The translations under genes were made by a program, and so were the position numbers. Positions 1 through 13,300 of a DNA stretch of 64,000 bases are shown here, piece after piece. Below the pieces are notes generated by a model. That model did no database searches. It saw nothing but the letters and a program-made list of their open reading frames with translations, and was not told the DNA's origin. The first letter of the stretch is position 1; every line of letters begins with the position of its first letter. This stretch comes from Gambelia wislizenii (taxonomy: Eukaryota; Chordata; Lepidosauria; Squamata; Crotaphytidae): the NCBI GenBank assembly GCA_030847615.1, contig JAUMIR010000002.1:289892028-289956027 (forward strand), in the 5' to 3' direction.

Positions 1-1186
1 GGCCTGCTTGCATAATAGGTTCATAGTAGGAATGCTGCAGTGATTTGGACATTACAAAAATGAAGTTCTACTTGTGCACAAGTACAAGCTGTGAAGTTAG
101 GAGGGTGGAGAGATGAGAGAAAGCTGAAGCAAAACAAAACAAAAGAATACATGATATAGGGAGAAGACAGGGCCAACTATATGTTAGCATGGTTGGGGCC
201 TAACGTATACTATGGAAAAGGTGAAAGAAGCTTGAAAGATGTTCAAAGACCTACCATGTATTGCACCAAGAAGAGCAGAGTGCTGTTCCTGGACAGATGA
301 ACAGAATTCCTTGAACTGGTTCTTTAGACCCTCCCAAGCACTGATCAAATCTAAAACCAGATATGTCAATAATGCTTCAGCTTCAAGCACGGTCCACACA
401 TTTATTTCAATGCATACACCAAGGGGAAAGTAACAATTGGATCTTTGGGTGCAGCTTTCCATTTTTTGCAACCATTTAAGACATTCTTACAATAACCATA
501 GCTATCATCAGAAAATAGGGAGCCAATCTCTGCAGTGACTAGGACCTTAGTCCAAATGGCTTGAAATAAAGATACCTCCTTGGGAGCACTACAAAGGTCA
601 ATGCTTGATTAATCATTATCATCATGACTTAAATATATATGCTATTTGTAGCACTTCTGCTACTGTTATAAACTTTATAAGAACTGTGGATATGTTTGAA
701 CAATGATCGACCAAACTATTCATTCGTCAGCAGCACTGCTTGCATTTTAAGTACCCTTAATGCAAATTTTATGCGGAGGGAGGAGATCATCATATGGCTA
801 CAATGAATTGATGTAACAACTGCCAATACATTTGTTCTTGATGCTTTTAATTCTTTGAATCACCCCTTGCAGATGTCTTTAACATACCATTACAGACCTC
901 TGTTGTTAGTCCCAACCTCTGGAGGGATGCAAAGTTTCTCACTCTATAAGAGGAAAAAAAAGGTTTAGTTGTTTCATCATGTTCATTAGGGTCCAGACCA
1001 ACCCAAGAAGTTAGGTCACAAAACCCTTAACTACCAAAAAATAAAAATAAAAGAAAAAAGGTCAACATCAGCTGGAAGGGAAAAGAGCTTGAGGTGATGG
1101 TAAGAATCAGGAATTCATTTCTTAAAAAAATGTTGCACCACAGCAGAAAAGTCTGCAAACGTTTGGCAAGGAGTCACGCTCGTCCT
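1..1186 (-). other. POLR1E: POLR1E 3' UTR and downstream flank
   Basis: AT-rich, no coding exon seen. Minus-strand polyadenylation candidates are an ATTAAA near 846-851 and an AATAAA at 401-406. Nothing in the sequence decides between them. No other feature is supported here. Confidence 0.4.
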
Positions 1187-1334
1187 CTATTTCATCTTGC
1201 GCCTCCGGCTGCCTGGTAGCATCTTGTACACAGGTAAGGGCAAAGAGAGAATCCCTAGTCTGTGCTCATCAAGTCCAGAGAGGCTTTTGCTTTTGGCCAT
1301 CTTCAGCCGCATCGCTTTGGCAATCTCAATGATC
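1187..1334 (-). CDS. POLR1E: POLR1E terminal coding exon 12
   Basis: Encodes [20 protein letters not shown] and a basic tail ending GSRRRKMK, then TAG at 1189-1187. Acceptor CAG. The basic C-terminus parallels the human ending RRKIT. Confidence 0.94.
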
Positions 1335-4300
1335 CTGACGTGAAAAAATAAAACATTGTAAATGCACTGACCATTATGATCACATTAATCTCTCACCAGT
1401 CTACTCTTCATCACTAGTTAGGTTTCCCTCTTCATCCCTTCTCCCCAAACAATCTTACCACAGTCAAAATTAGTGATTGATAAGCTACTCGAGGAAGAGG
1501 CCTGAACTTTTGTTATGTTTCTGAACAAAAAATCTGTGCCTACAGATGAACTATTAGCCTCCACGTCTGGTAGGCTTAGTTATCTATATTTACATCAAGG
1601 ATGATCAAAGTGTGGCTTGCAGCACATATGCCCCCCCGAGCTGATTGACCCCCTCCCCCAACCTTCACTTCCCTCTAATTTGGAATCTGCATGTTTTCAG
1701 TTTCCTGGGAACATTTAGGTCCAGGAAAGGAGTTTTTGAAACCCTGAAGCAAACAAAGTTACATATTTTTAGTTTACTTCCTGGTTTAAAAAAGGCCTCT
1801 CCTATGCCTAAAACAGCAGGGGTGGGGTGGGGGTGGAATGGCCAAGTTGCCCCCACCCCTTGAGTGCAGCTGGCATTTTAAGGTATTCTTGTTTAGAGGG
1901 TCAATGTAACCTTCCAACCCTTGGCAGTTGCCCACCCTGATCTATACCAATCATTTATACTCTAAAAAAAACAATATAGAAGAACAACCAAAAACAACAA
2001 CAACAAAAAACCCAGGCAAAGTTATATATTGATTAGGTGGCTATGTTCTTCCAAAGCGACCAGACCAGCCTGCTTTCAGTTGCTACAAAAAGTAATTTTT
2101 TTACTGGGGGGAAATGAATGGTGGCTCTAGTTACCCACTGCATTAAAATCCTAAACAAGAGGGAAATAAAATATGGTTTGGGACTAAACTTCTGAAGTTT
2201 CTACCTCCAAAGGTAAAACTCCTTTTTCAACTATAATTGGCTACATTTTACCTAGGCAACACCTGAAAGGTTTTTCCAGATGTAGCAGTACGGGGACTTC
2301 TTAAAAAATCCAATGATCTCTGGCTAACAAAGGAGCCCTGTCTTCACAAAGGGTCAGACTCATGCTGGATACCAAGAGGTTGCCTTGGTGCTGCAGGAGT
2401 AGAATGTTACTGTTCTTTGTCTCAGCACACCACATGGCCAGGAAGTAGGAGTGGCCTCTGCCTGCATGATATCCCTCACCTGAACAACAAAAGCAATATC
2501 TCATACAACATGTAAGCCTGTGCGACTCCAACACCGTCACTTTTTTAAAAAAACATCTTTTGCTTGATGAAGAAGCCACTAGAGCTTCAAAAGTTTGCAT
2601 TGTGTGTTTTGCAGTTTGGTTGGCCAATAAAGTATTGCTTTTTTGTGGATTCTGGATTTTGTTTTTCTACAGGGCCAACACGGCTATCCCTAAATGTATA
2701 ACCACCATAGACTTCTGGCTAGATTCCCAAGTGGCTACTTTAGCCTGGTTGCCTAAACTATCTCATATCCTCCCTGTGGTCCTGCTATAGAAACGAGCTG
2801 CATGTCATTTTTAGCTTATCAATTTCAGCATGTTTTAAATTTAATAAACACTCCTAAGGACACTTACTATTGAAAATTAGGGAGATGTATAGAGAGAAAA
2901 TGCTCTTCCTTCTGAAAGTGGAAAGCCTCCTGTGTGCAGAGACTCTTCACGCAATCCTGAATCCTGATTTTCCAGGATTCTGACTTGCATGGAGAATCTC
3001 TAAGAACAGAAGAGGCTTTCCTCTTGCTAGTGTATGTTACTACAAAGAGAAATACTGAACAGAAGAATGTATCAGCTAACGCAAGCTGAAATAGGAGCCC
3101 TGGTGGTGCAGTAGCTAAATGCCAGTACAGCAAGGCACCATGTTGCAAGTTCGATTCCAGAGGGCTCCAAGGTTCACCCAACCTTCCATTCTTTCATAGG
3201 TCGGTAATATGAGTACCTGGCTTGTGGGAGCAATTAGCTAATATACATTGGAAACTGCTTAATGCAGTGTAGATGTGTATATTGCTACTGCTTAACAATT
3301 TGTAAGCTGCTCTGACTTCAGCTTGTGGCTGAAGAGCAGGATATAAATACCTTATTAAATTGTGGGGGATGGGGGCAAGGGCCTTCAAGGTTTAGAAGCT
3401 AAAACTAGGAACCATACTAGGATCAGATTAATTAAGAGATTAATCAGGGACCAGATTAGGAATATAGTCATGGAATTACTCTCACCTGCTATCCCGCAAT
3501 TTCAGATCCCGCTGTAAGACTGTCAGATCTGTTTCAAAGTTGTTAATATGCAAAGCAAGGGCTATTGCATATGCTGCTATCTTAACCTTCATTGAAGAAG
3601 AAACTTTATTCTGTATTCTAAAACACAAAACAATGAGAAAAACAAAATGCTAGAAGGTATACTGTATTCAGTGCTGGAATTCAAAGACATAGCCATGTTA
3701 GTCTGGAATATCAGTAAGCAAGGGGATCTTGTAGCACTTTTGAGACTAACTCTGAGACAATTTTCTCTCTCTCAGTCTCAAAGGTGCTACAAGATCTCCT
3801 TTTATCAGTGTTGTATGTATGCTGCATCTCAATTCCTCCCCAAGAAAATGCCAATGTAGAAATTCTGCATCATAGCAACTGAAATACTGCTGGTAAAATA
3901 CAAATACAAGATCCCCTTGTATTCAGTGTTGTATGTATGCTGCACCCCAATTATGATGTAAGCCACCCCGATTGCGTTGCAGAGGGGCGGGATAGAAATA
4001 ATAATAATAATAATAATAATAATTATTATTATTATTAAAATGCGTATGTAGAAATTCTGCATCACAGCAACTGAAATGGTGCTGGTAAAATACAAATTCT
4101 GCATTTTGCATAACTTAAGGCAATTTGAGTAAATTCCTCTAGTTTACAACCATGAGTTAATTTCAGTTTTGTGCAGAGGTGAGCATGGGGAGGGGAGCTG
4201 GTTCCCCTGTAACGTGGTTATGGGTGAGGACTTTATGATAAAAACAGCAACCAGAGCTAGCCTTCATAGATTTTAAGAACCTGAGATAACATAAATTTGA

Positions 4301-7300
4301 ACACTGGTAAGCACAGATGGTGTATTAGATGCAGAATTTAGCTTCCTGGGTATCTCACTTTCCTTCAGAAGAAAAAAGAAAAGTTTCTAGCTCTTAAGAC
4401 TCCATAGCAGATGGGTAACATCTAATGAAATCTCTGAAACAAAAGTTGGCATCTCAGGATTACTAAGCATTTAACACTGTGCATTAGGGTTACCAGACTG
4501 ATAACTGGAGAGGGCTTCTGTACCTTTAAAGGCGGCACCAAAGAGGGCATTTCAGCAGGTGTTTCTAGCTACCAACAACAAATGAAAGGTACAGGAGTCC
4601 TCTTATTTTCACTCTGGGAATCCTATAATCTGCATAGTTAATTGCTCTTCTACATGATGAACGGAAGAACACAAGACAGAACGGATATATAGACTGTCAT
4701 AATTCATAAGCCACAAATATAGTTTTGCTATCTTGGTTTAAACTTAAAATCAAAAGTACAGAAAACCTTCATTACATTTACTTTTTGTTACAGCCTCTCC
4801 ATCCATGCCAGCATTACAGGCATCACTAATCTCACACAGTGTACTATAAAAGGCTGGTCAAAAAAGATCTAGCACTGTTGTTGTCTTTTAATAAGAGAGG
4901 GGAAGAAATTCAATCCTTGATGTATAATACATCCAACCAATCCCAGCAGCCGAGGTAAAACCCAGAGACAGAGAGGAAAGTTCTTTAACAGGAATGTCAG
5001 GTCCTTAACCCCAAAAGACTCTTGGGGTTGTAAGAGTTGCAGAGATGGGAGAAGTCCCACTTACTAAATTTCTCACAAACACTGTGCAGTAATACTGGCA
5101 AAAGCCACACTTTCCAAACTGTCATTCAGCTATCAAAGACACTGGAGCGCACATCAATATCATCTAGAATAGGAAATGGCAGCTTCTGGTTCCCTAGGAA
5201 ATTTTGGACTGCAATTTCCATCATCCCTTGCAAGCAGTGGGGATGATAGGAACTGAAGTATAACAGCATCTGGAAAAACAGAGTTTGCCCACTTCGATCT
5301 AGAAGCTGAATGGAAAACAGCAAGTTACTTTTTTTATTTATTTGTTTCAATATATTTTGATTTTTTTTTTAAAAGGGAAAAAATCCCTGAATAGTCTTCT
5401 TGAGTTAAATGTAGACATGAAGGTTTAATGAGCAGTTTCTTCCCATGTTCTAGGGATAAATGTAAGTCGTCCGCCCCACCCCTCAACCAGCCCTAAAGGA
5501 ATTATTTAATAAATGTGTTGCCAATAAAGAACAACCTACACTGCCTTTTTCTGCTGCATTTGGTATTGTTTTGTTGGCCATTTTTTACTCCCTTTTTTGT
5601 TATGGTCCTGTGAAACTTTGCCTTTCTGCCTACCCTGAGTGATCAAAGCAATTCAAAATCAAAATTAAATTTTTTTTTAAAAAAGTAATAATGCCGCTCT
5701 ATTCTGCCTTGGTCAGACCTCACCTAGAATACTGTGTCCAGTTCTGGGCACCACAATTCAAAAAAGATATTGACAAACTGGAGCATGTCCAGAGAAGGGC
5801 AACTAAAATGGTGAAAGGTCTGGAAACCATGCCTTATGAGGAGAGACTTAGGGAGCTGGGTATGTTTAGCCTGGAAAAAAGACGGTTAAGAGGCGATATG
5901 CTAGCCCTGTTTAAGTATTTGAAAGGGTGTCATGTTGAGGATGGAGCAGGCTTGTTTTCTGCTGCTCCGGAGATTGGAACACGGAGCAATGGCTGCAAGC
6001 TCCAGGAACAGAGATTCCACCTCAACATTAGGAGGAACTTTTTGACAGTCAGAGCTGTTCGGCAGTGGAACACACTCCCTTGGAGCATGGTGGGGTCTCC
6101 TTCCTTGGAGGTCTTTAAACAGAGGCTGGATGGCCATCTGTCGGGGATGCTTTGATCGTGATTTCCTGCATGGCAAGGGGTTGGACTGGATGACCCTCGT
6201 GGTCTCTTCCAACTCTACAATTCTATGATTCTATGAAAATCCTGATTTAGAAATTTTGTTAGACTTGATACCAAAATAAAAATATCTACCTGCCATTGTC
6301 ATAGGACAGTGCTGTGAAAGTTCTCACAAGCTTGTTGCTGATGACATCTGGACAGCTGGGCCCCAAGTCATCTAAAACAGGAAGTATCTTTAGATTAGTT
6401 TTCCCCAAACACTTGGCCCCTTTAGTACAAAACTAACAAAAAGAGTAAATAAGGAAAGAGTATTGAACTTTAGATTTCATGACATTAGCTGAAGACTTTT
6501 ATTTCCACAGGTAACATCAAGACAGCGCTAACACAACATAATTTGTTCTCTCTCTCTAATCTGCTAAAATGAAACTTCAATACTACTAAGTACTGTTTGG
6601 TTTGTATATTCCAGCATTATGTCAAGAACTTAATCTATGAACCACCAATTGAGGAGACAAATCCAACCAGCTAAAACAGGAGAGCACCACCCGGGGGATG
6701 GGGTAGAAAACTCCAGAAAACATCACATTTTCATTTCTCTTCCTTAGTTTATAGTTTTAGGTAAGATAATACTTTCAATAGAACTGTCTCTCAAAAGCCT
6801 CAGTGTTATAATCTTTTTCATTAGAAAAAAAATACACCTAATTCTTAGAAGTAATCCATAAGGTAAATTACAGTAGGACCCCCATATCCGTTGGGGATTC
6901 ATTCTAGGGGCCTCTGTGGATACTAAAAACCGCAGATAATAGCAAACTCCATTGAAAATAATGGGCTTTCCGGTTTAAAATACCATAGAGATGCCTTGGT
7001 GGACCTAGAAAATGGCTAGAGAGGACACATTTTGTAGGAAGACGCTATGGTAGGTGTGCTGTTTTGTGTCCCATGGATAACTGAATCAGTAGATAATGAA
7101 TCAGTGGGATACAGGGGTCCTATTATATATCCAATGATAATGTAGTTATCTAAAACTGGCAACCCTAAGGAAACCACTGTCATTTGAAGTTTTTTCTACA
7201 CTGTAGTTATTAAAGAGAGCCAGCATGGTGTAGTGGTTTGAGGGTTGGACTACGACTCTAGAGGCCAGTGTCTGAATCCCCACTCAGCCATGGAAATCCA

Positions 7301-10300
7301 CTGGTGGCCTTGGGTAAGTCACATTCTCTCAGAGTCCCTACTGGAATGTTTTCTAAAACATTACTATGCTATCCTGGGCTTTTCTTTTGGGGTCACAGAT
7401 AAGTTATATCAATAGAATGTAGCACTATTGGTCACAACAAGATTTTTACTGGATTACAACACTATATAGCTTAGCTCCAACAGGCCTTAATGAAGAGATG
7501 AATTTTACCCCTTGTTGTGAAAACAATTTTGGTGTTCGCTCCATCCTGCGATTGTTTCAACACAACTTTCTAGGTCCTTCTCCCTTTCTGGTTCTACCTG
7601 AATGGCTTTCTTTATTCCAATATCTTTCTTGACCTGAATATTTATTTTAATTTTAATCTGCAGATCAGTGTTATCATAACAGCATTTGCTTTCTCACTAC
7701 TTTGACACTTTTTGTATTTATGGTTCGATTCTAGGAGACATTAATGTTCTTTTGGTTAATGAAGGGTTATGAAAATTACTTTCTAGTAGCTTGACCTGTC
7801 TGCACTCATCCAATCACACGGGTCTTCCTCGAAGAGTTGGTGTTTCTACTGTGAGACATCTACTGTCTTCTTATGAAGTGTTTTCCTGTCTTGTTATATT
7901 TGAAAGTAAGCTATTTCATGTGTACATGCAAAGTAATTGGTTGGTTAAGCTTGGCATGCTACTAAGAGTTTAGTTTTTCTGCCTGTTTTTTGTAACATAC
8001 AATCCAAACTATTCTTATGATTTGTGATGCTTTGTAATGTACATATATTTATAACATTTTAATGTTGACATTTTCATCCAATTGTTCTTTATATATGATT
8101 GTAGACAGCATTTATGCACAAGGACAATTGTTTGAAAATGTGCTGGGCCTAGAATGAAGTTTTTTTTTCTCAGCCTCTAGCTTAATTCCACACCGAGTGG
8201 GCCAGAAAACTTTCATTTTAGCCAATTCAGTTCCACTGAGGTAAGCAGGTTTGTATTCCTAAAACGCTTTGACTTGATTCCAAAGGTTTTATCACAGAAA
8301 AGATTTCCTGCATGGACAGCACATTTAGGTTGAAAAGCCACAAGTACACTGTAAGTTGTGACTGCAAAATTGAGCAAGCACACCAGGAGCAAAGGAAGGA
8401 GCGGGGGTTACTGTGCACAGAAGGCAGTATCCTGAGACTCTCAACTGGCATTATTTTTAAAAAGCAAGTTACTAGCACTGAGTTTATAGGTCTGAAAGTG
8501 TGGGGGCAAAATTGGAAGACCCAGAGGGGAGCTCAGTAGATTCAGAAAGCAGAGCAAAGTACTTTGGCCCCCTGCATGCCTAGAAAAATATATTATGCAA
8601 AATATGCAAGTATGCTTAATTTGCATCAGACTCATTCAGTTTCCAAGAATTCTCATCCTGAGTGTAGCAAAGAACTGTAAAGGAAAAGAACCCCTGCATT
8701 TGGGTGTTGATTATATGCTCCAAGCCATGGTCACAGATCACCCATTCACAGGATGTCCTGAAGAATAGTGGCTTGAATTACCTACAATATATCTGGTATG
8801 TATTGCATATTTAATGTAAGTGGGGAGTGTAGGAGCCTCTGGATGTAGCTGGATTGCAACTCCCACCAACTCTGACCATATATGTCGGAGAGGAGTGAAG
8901 GGAGCTGGTAGTCCAGCTAGTATGGGAGGGCCACACATTTCCCACCACTGTCCTACATTAACCAAAATACATCCACAGTATGAACTGAACATTAGGGATT
9001 CTATTTATTGATCAGATGTTGTAAACATGTGCACAAGGCAATAGGATAAACTAGAATTCTGCCTATCACCAGCCAATGAAAACTATAAACAACGCTGGGA
9101 AGCATGCACATCTTGAGAGCCAGAAGGGTTATGCATTTCTTGTAGTCACTGGGGTGAGGTAAGCTCCTCAAAGTATCAAGAGCAAGTATATTAAGCTGAT
9201 TACAGGCTATCTGGATTTGTCTATCAGGTTTAAGTTTACAAGATCCTGGATTTAAGGTGAGCAAGAAGAAAAATAAACCCTTACATTTCTTCTTCACCAC
9301 TCGCTGTGAGCTCAGCTTGACAAGAGTATCTAGGAACCAGAGACACCGGGCTTTGTGGTCACGGCTCTTCTCATCCACAGGCATGGATTTTAGTTCATTC
9401 AGAACAAAGAAGCAGCAGCTAAGAAAGACAGGAAAGATTGTTTCATTAGGCCCAAAAGCAGCCTGGCAACAGAAAGGAGCTGCATCTTCAGGGACTGTAA
9501 ATGAACAGAATTCTTTATGTTTTTGAAATCCACTGTATTTCTAGGCCAACAGAAGATCGCTCTCTCAAGATACTAAACTGCACATGTGGTCATACCTATT
9601 TATGCTCTGGCCCTCTCTACGTCATGACCAAGGAACAGACGTAAGCAGCTAGATCAGGGATGGGCAAATTATAGCCCTGCAGATCTTGCTGGGCTATAGT
9701 TCCCATGAGTGCTAGCCGTTATAAAGCATGGTGAAGGATGACGAGTTGTTTTCTCGATCTTTTCTTTCATTCCAGGGCTTTGCTAGTCAATGAACTGATC
9801 TCGTGGGCTCAGGATGGAGGAGACCAGAGACAAAGAAATTTAAATATCAAAGGTTTAAGTTGTAATTTCCTGCTCTGCCTGGGCAGTGACTGCTGAAACC
9901 CAAAGCTAAGGACCCGTAGCAGCTCCTCCCCTCAGAGAATACCAACCCTTTACCCTTCCCAAAAATACTACTCTACGGTGAACTCATGGGTCAGCATAAG
10001 AGGGGTGCTCCAAAAAAGCGATACAAAGACTCCCTGAAACAACATCTCAGGCTCGGCCAAATTGATCACCAACAATGGTCCGCCCTGGCCTCACATCGGG
10101 AGGCATGGAGACGCACTATCCACAATGCTGCAGCCCTATTTGAGAACCCACGACGAACAAGTCTTGAAGAGAAACGACAATGCAGAAAGAATCACAACCC
10201 AAAAACATCACCCAAGGAGACCTTCTGCTGTGCTTTTTGCAACCGGACTTGTCTATCTCGGATTGGCCTTTTTAGTCATCAGCGTGCTTGCAGAAAGCGC

Positions 10301-13300
10301 GGGACGAGTCCTTCCTGAATCTTCGTTTGCGAAGAAAAGCCAGAGAGACATCCCTAGTTAGTCTTGCATATCCTGCCATGGCCACTGCTGTTTTTTCAAA
10401 AGTAAAAAATCCAAGAGAGACCAAGCTTTGTAACACCTTATTAAGCCCCATACATTTTGGATACAGATACTTGCCTTTAAACTAAACAGTAATACACCTT
10501 CCACCAAAATAAGCACTGAGAAGAACAACCTGATTACTCACAAGTGAATGTGCAAAGCAATTCATTAAAAAAAAAAAAGCATTGTGCTTGAGGTAGCATT
10601 AGAAACAGAAATTCTGTCTATGATAGATTTGGGGAATGTCTGGCCCTCCAAATGATACTAGACTGCAACTTCTATCACCCTTCACCATTGGCTACACTAG
10701 TTAAAGCTGATGAGAGTTTGCATCCAGCATCTGAACCACAATATGTTCCTGGTCCTTGTCTATAGTGTTAAGATCTCTAATGACTTGCTCACATACATAA
10801 ACCACTGGCTGGTGGGTGGTCATCAAGGGACATGACACATGTGAGTCAGTTCTTGTTTTGCTCACAGCTAGCAAGAGGCATCACAGATAATTAACACTTC
10901 TACTTTAAATAATGAATGGCAGTACATCAATAATTCTTTGTCCCTGCAAAGTATTTAGAGCACTCTCACCTTTTCTCTTCTGTCATTTTAAGGATTTCTT
11001 CTGTGGTGATGTTCACGAATGCTGCAGCAGGAACCTGGAGTGCCTCATATTCAGCAGGTGAAATAACTGAAGGTACGTTTAGAATAATAATACTTCTAAT
11101 GATGTCACCTGGAACTGCCTGGTTTTGACAAAGGCTTTTTTCCTTACCTTCACAGGCTAGGAAACCATGAGGCAAAGGCATGCAAGATCAGGCACCATTA
11201 AGTGCAACAGGTTGGCAGAGAGGCCAGGGCTTACAACCTTGTGGGACCACACAATCCCTTTCACTTCGGTTAGGCCTGCATAGAACCTTCTGGTGGCCCA
11301 TGTCCCACATTAATTAGTGGGAGAATATCTTCTCCACCCAGGCAGAAAAATGTCCTTAACAAGCTCTACTTATCTAAGCTCATGAGGGAGAGAAGCAAAT
11401 GCACAGATGAGTAATGTTTTCCTAGTCCCTCTGTTCCCTGGTCAAAGTAATACAGATTATAGTACTTTCATCAGTGAACTCCAGTATATCATAGGCTTGA
11501 AGGCAATGCTCACTACTCTTTTTAATCAGAATCTAGCCCTTGTTCCTGAAATACCTGTTTTCATCTATGGCATGCCATTAAGATGGATAACCCTGGAGGA
11601 AGAATATTGGGTTTGTGTAATGACTGGGCAAGCTAGCAAGGTGCATGCTTTCAAAAGACAACACACATTTAGGAAGGAAGAGATTTGCTTCATATATCCA
11701 GCCACTGCCAATAACTGCGATCATGGTATATTATGAAACAAAGGGAGGGGGCTGTCTGGCAGATCATTTCTGTGGAAACTGAGTGGATCTTCAGCCCTTT
11801 TACTGAACACAGCACCCTCCAAGGATAGCATTAGATAGTGCTGCAATGTCCTTTCCATACTGAAATTTCACCTCAGCAATCTCCCCCACATCACATCACA
11901 CATCACTCTCTCCCACTCCACCTTACACAGATCCAACTTACAACTCCAACAGACCATGAAGCTATGCTCACCACCAGCTTTCTCCCTTTTTTCACCTGCT
12001 CTTTAACACTGAAGCCCATTCCTTTGACATTAAAGTTTGGGCTCAGTGAAATAAAGTAACATTTATTCTGCCTATAAAAGATACTATCCTCAAACTTGTA
12101 GACATCTTCCAGTTTCTTAGCATCTTCATGGCATGGAGGAAGGACCAAGGAGACATCTGACTTCTTATCTTCTGCTGCATCACTGACCAAAGCTTGGGAA
12201 ACAAATGGAATATTACCATGAGAAGCAGGGAGAAAATTTAGTTGTTAGATGTTATAATAATTAATTGGCTGGATTTAAGACTCCACCCTGCCTATCCATG
12301 CATCTTCCCTCACATGGCTGATTATAATAACAAATATCAATTAAAACACAACAAAAATCAAATATAAAATCTGTAAGCATCTAAAATAATACCAGAAAAT
12401 AAAATAGTTATAAAATGAGCTCAAAGAATGTCCAACAGCTGACTGAAATAAAGTAGCATTTCAGGTTCTTCTAAAAACCAAGAGAGAGGGAATGGCAAAT
12501 GTATCTCCCTGAGAAGAGAATCCTAAAGTGACAGTATTAAACATTAGGATGTCAGGGCATCAGCAACCACTCTGCTCCATCAGTGTGGAACCCACTGTAT
12601 CCCAGAAGGGCATCCCAGCCCCATGGGGCATGCTTTCCTGCCATCCACTTTGTCAGGAGGTGTAGCACTTGAATCCCAACAACATCTGGAGGGCTATGGG
12701 GCTAATGGGAGTTGCAGTCCAACCACCTCTGGATGGCCACAAGTTTCCTACCCCTGTGCTATGTGAAAGATAACAGGCAAAGAAAGGTAAAAAGAAATAA
12801 GCATGCAAAGTCCCCCATCAGGAAGCTACAAGTGGTAGAATGTAGAAAAGATGTGCTATTTACACTTGACCAGTCTGATTTTTTGTAGAAAAGCAGAATT
12901 TTGAGAGACAAGCTACTGGGGAAGGGGGGGATCACTTTTGCATTCATTTTAAAAATGTCATGAGGGAGGGGGACAGGAGAGGGGAACCGCAAGACCATGG
13001 GCCGATCTAACCCATGGAGGTTCCCTGGTTGCCTCCCCCTCCCTGAAGCCCTGCCCTCTCTAGAGGAAGACAGCGGCAAGAGGGAAATTGGGCAAAGTGG
13101 GGGAAGCAAACCAGGGAGCAAAGTCCACTTATGATTCAGGACTCAAGTCAGCAATTCAAATACCAGCTGTGAGCCTGGCCTCACTCTCCACTCACCTTCT
13201 CTATATTGGGAAAGCAAATAGGGAGTAAAGAACATTCACGTAGTGCTTCATGAACTGTCTAGTTCCTGAGGTCAGGACTCCATGGGCTCTCAAATGCTGG

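Noticed and set aside
5691..6155. 154-codon frame as a possible host gene
   Set aside because: Its residues are the C-terminal CR1 retrotransposon polyprotein and it ends with the CR1 3' octamers.
11407..11736. 109-codon plus-strand frame in POLR1E intron 7
   Set aside because: No homology recognised, antisense to the gene; length is compatible with chance.
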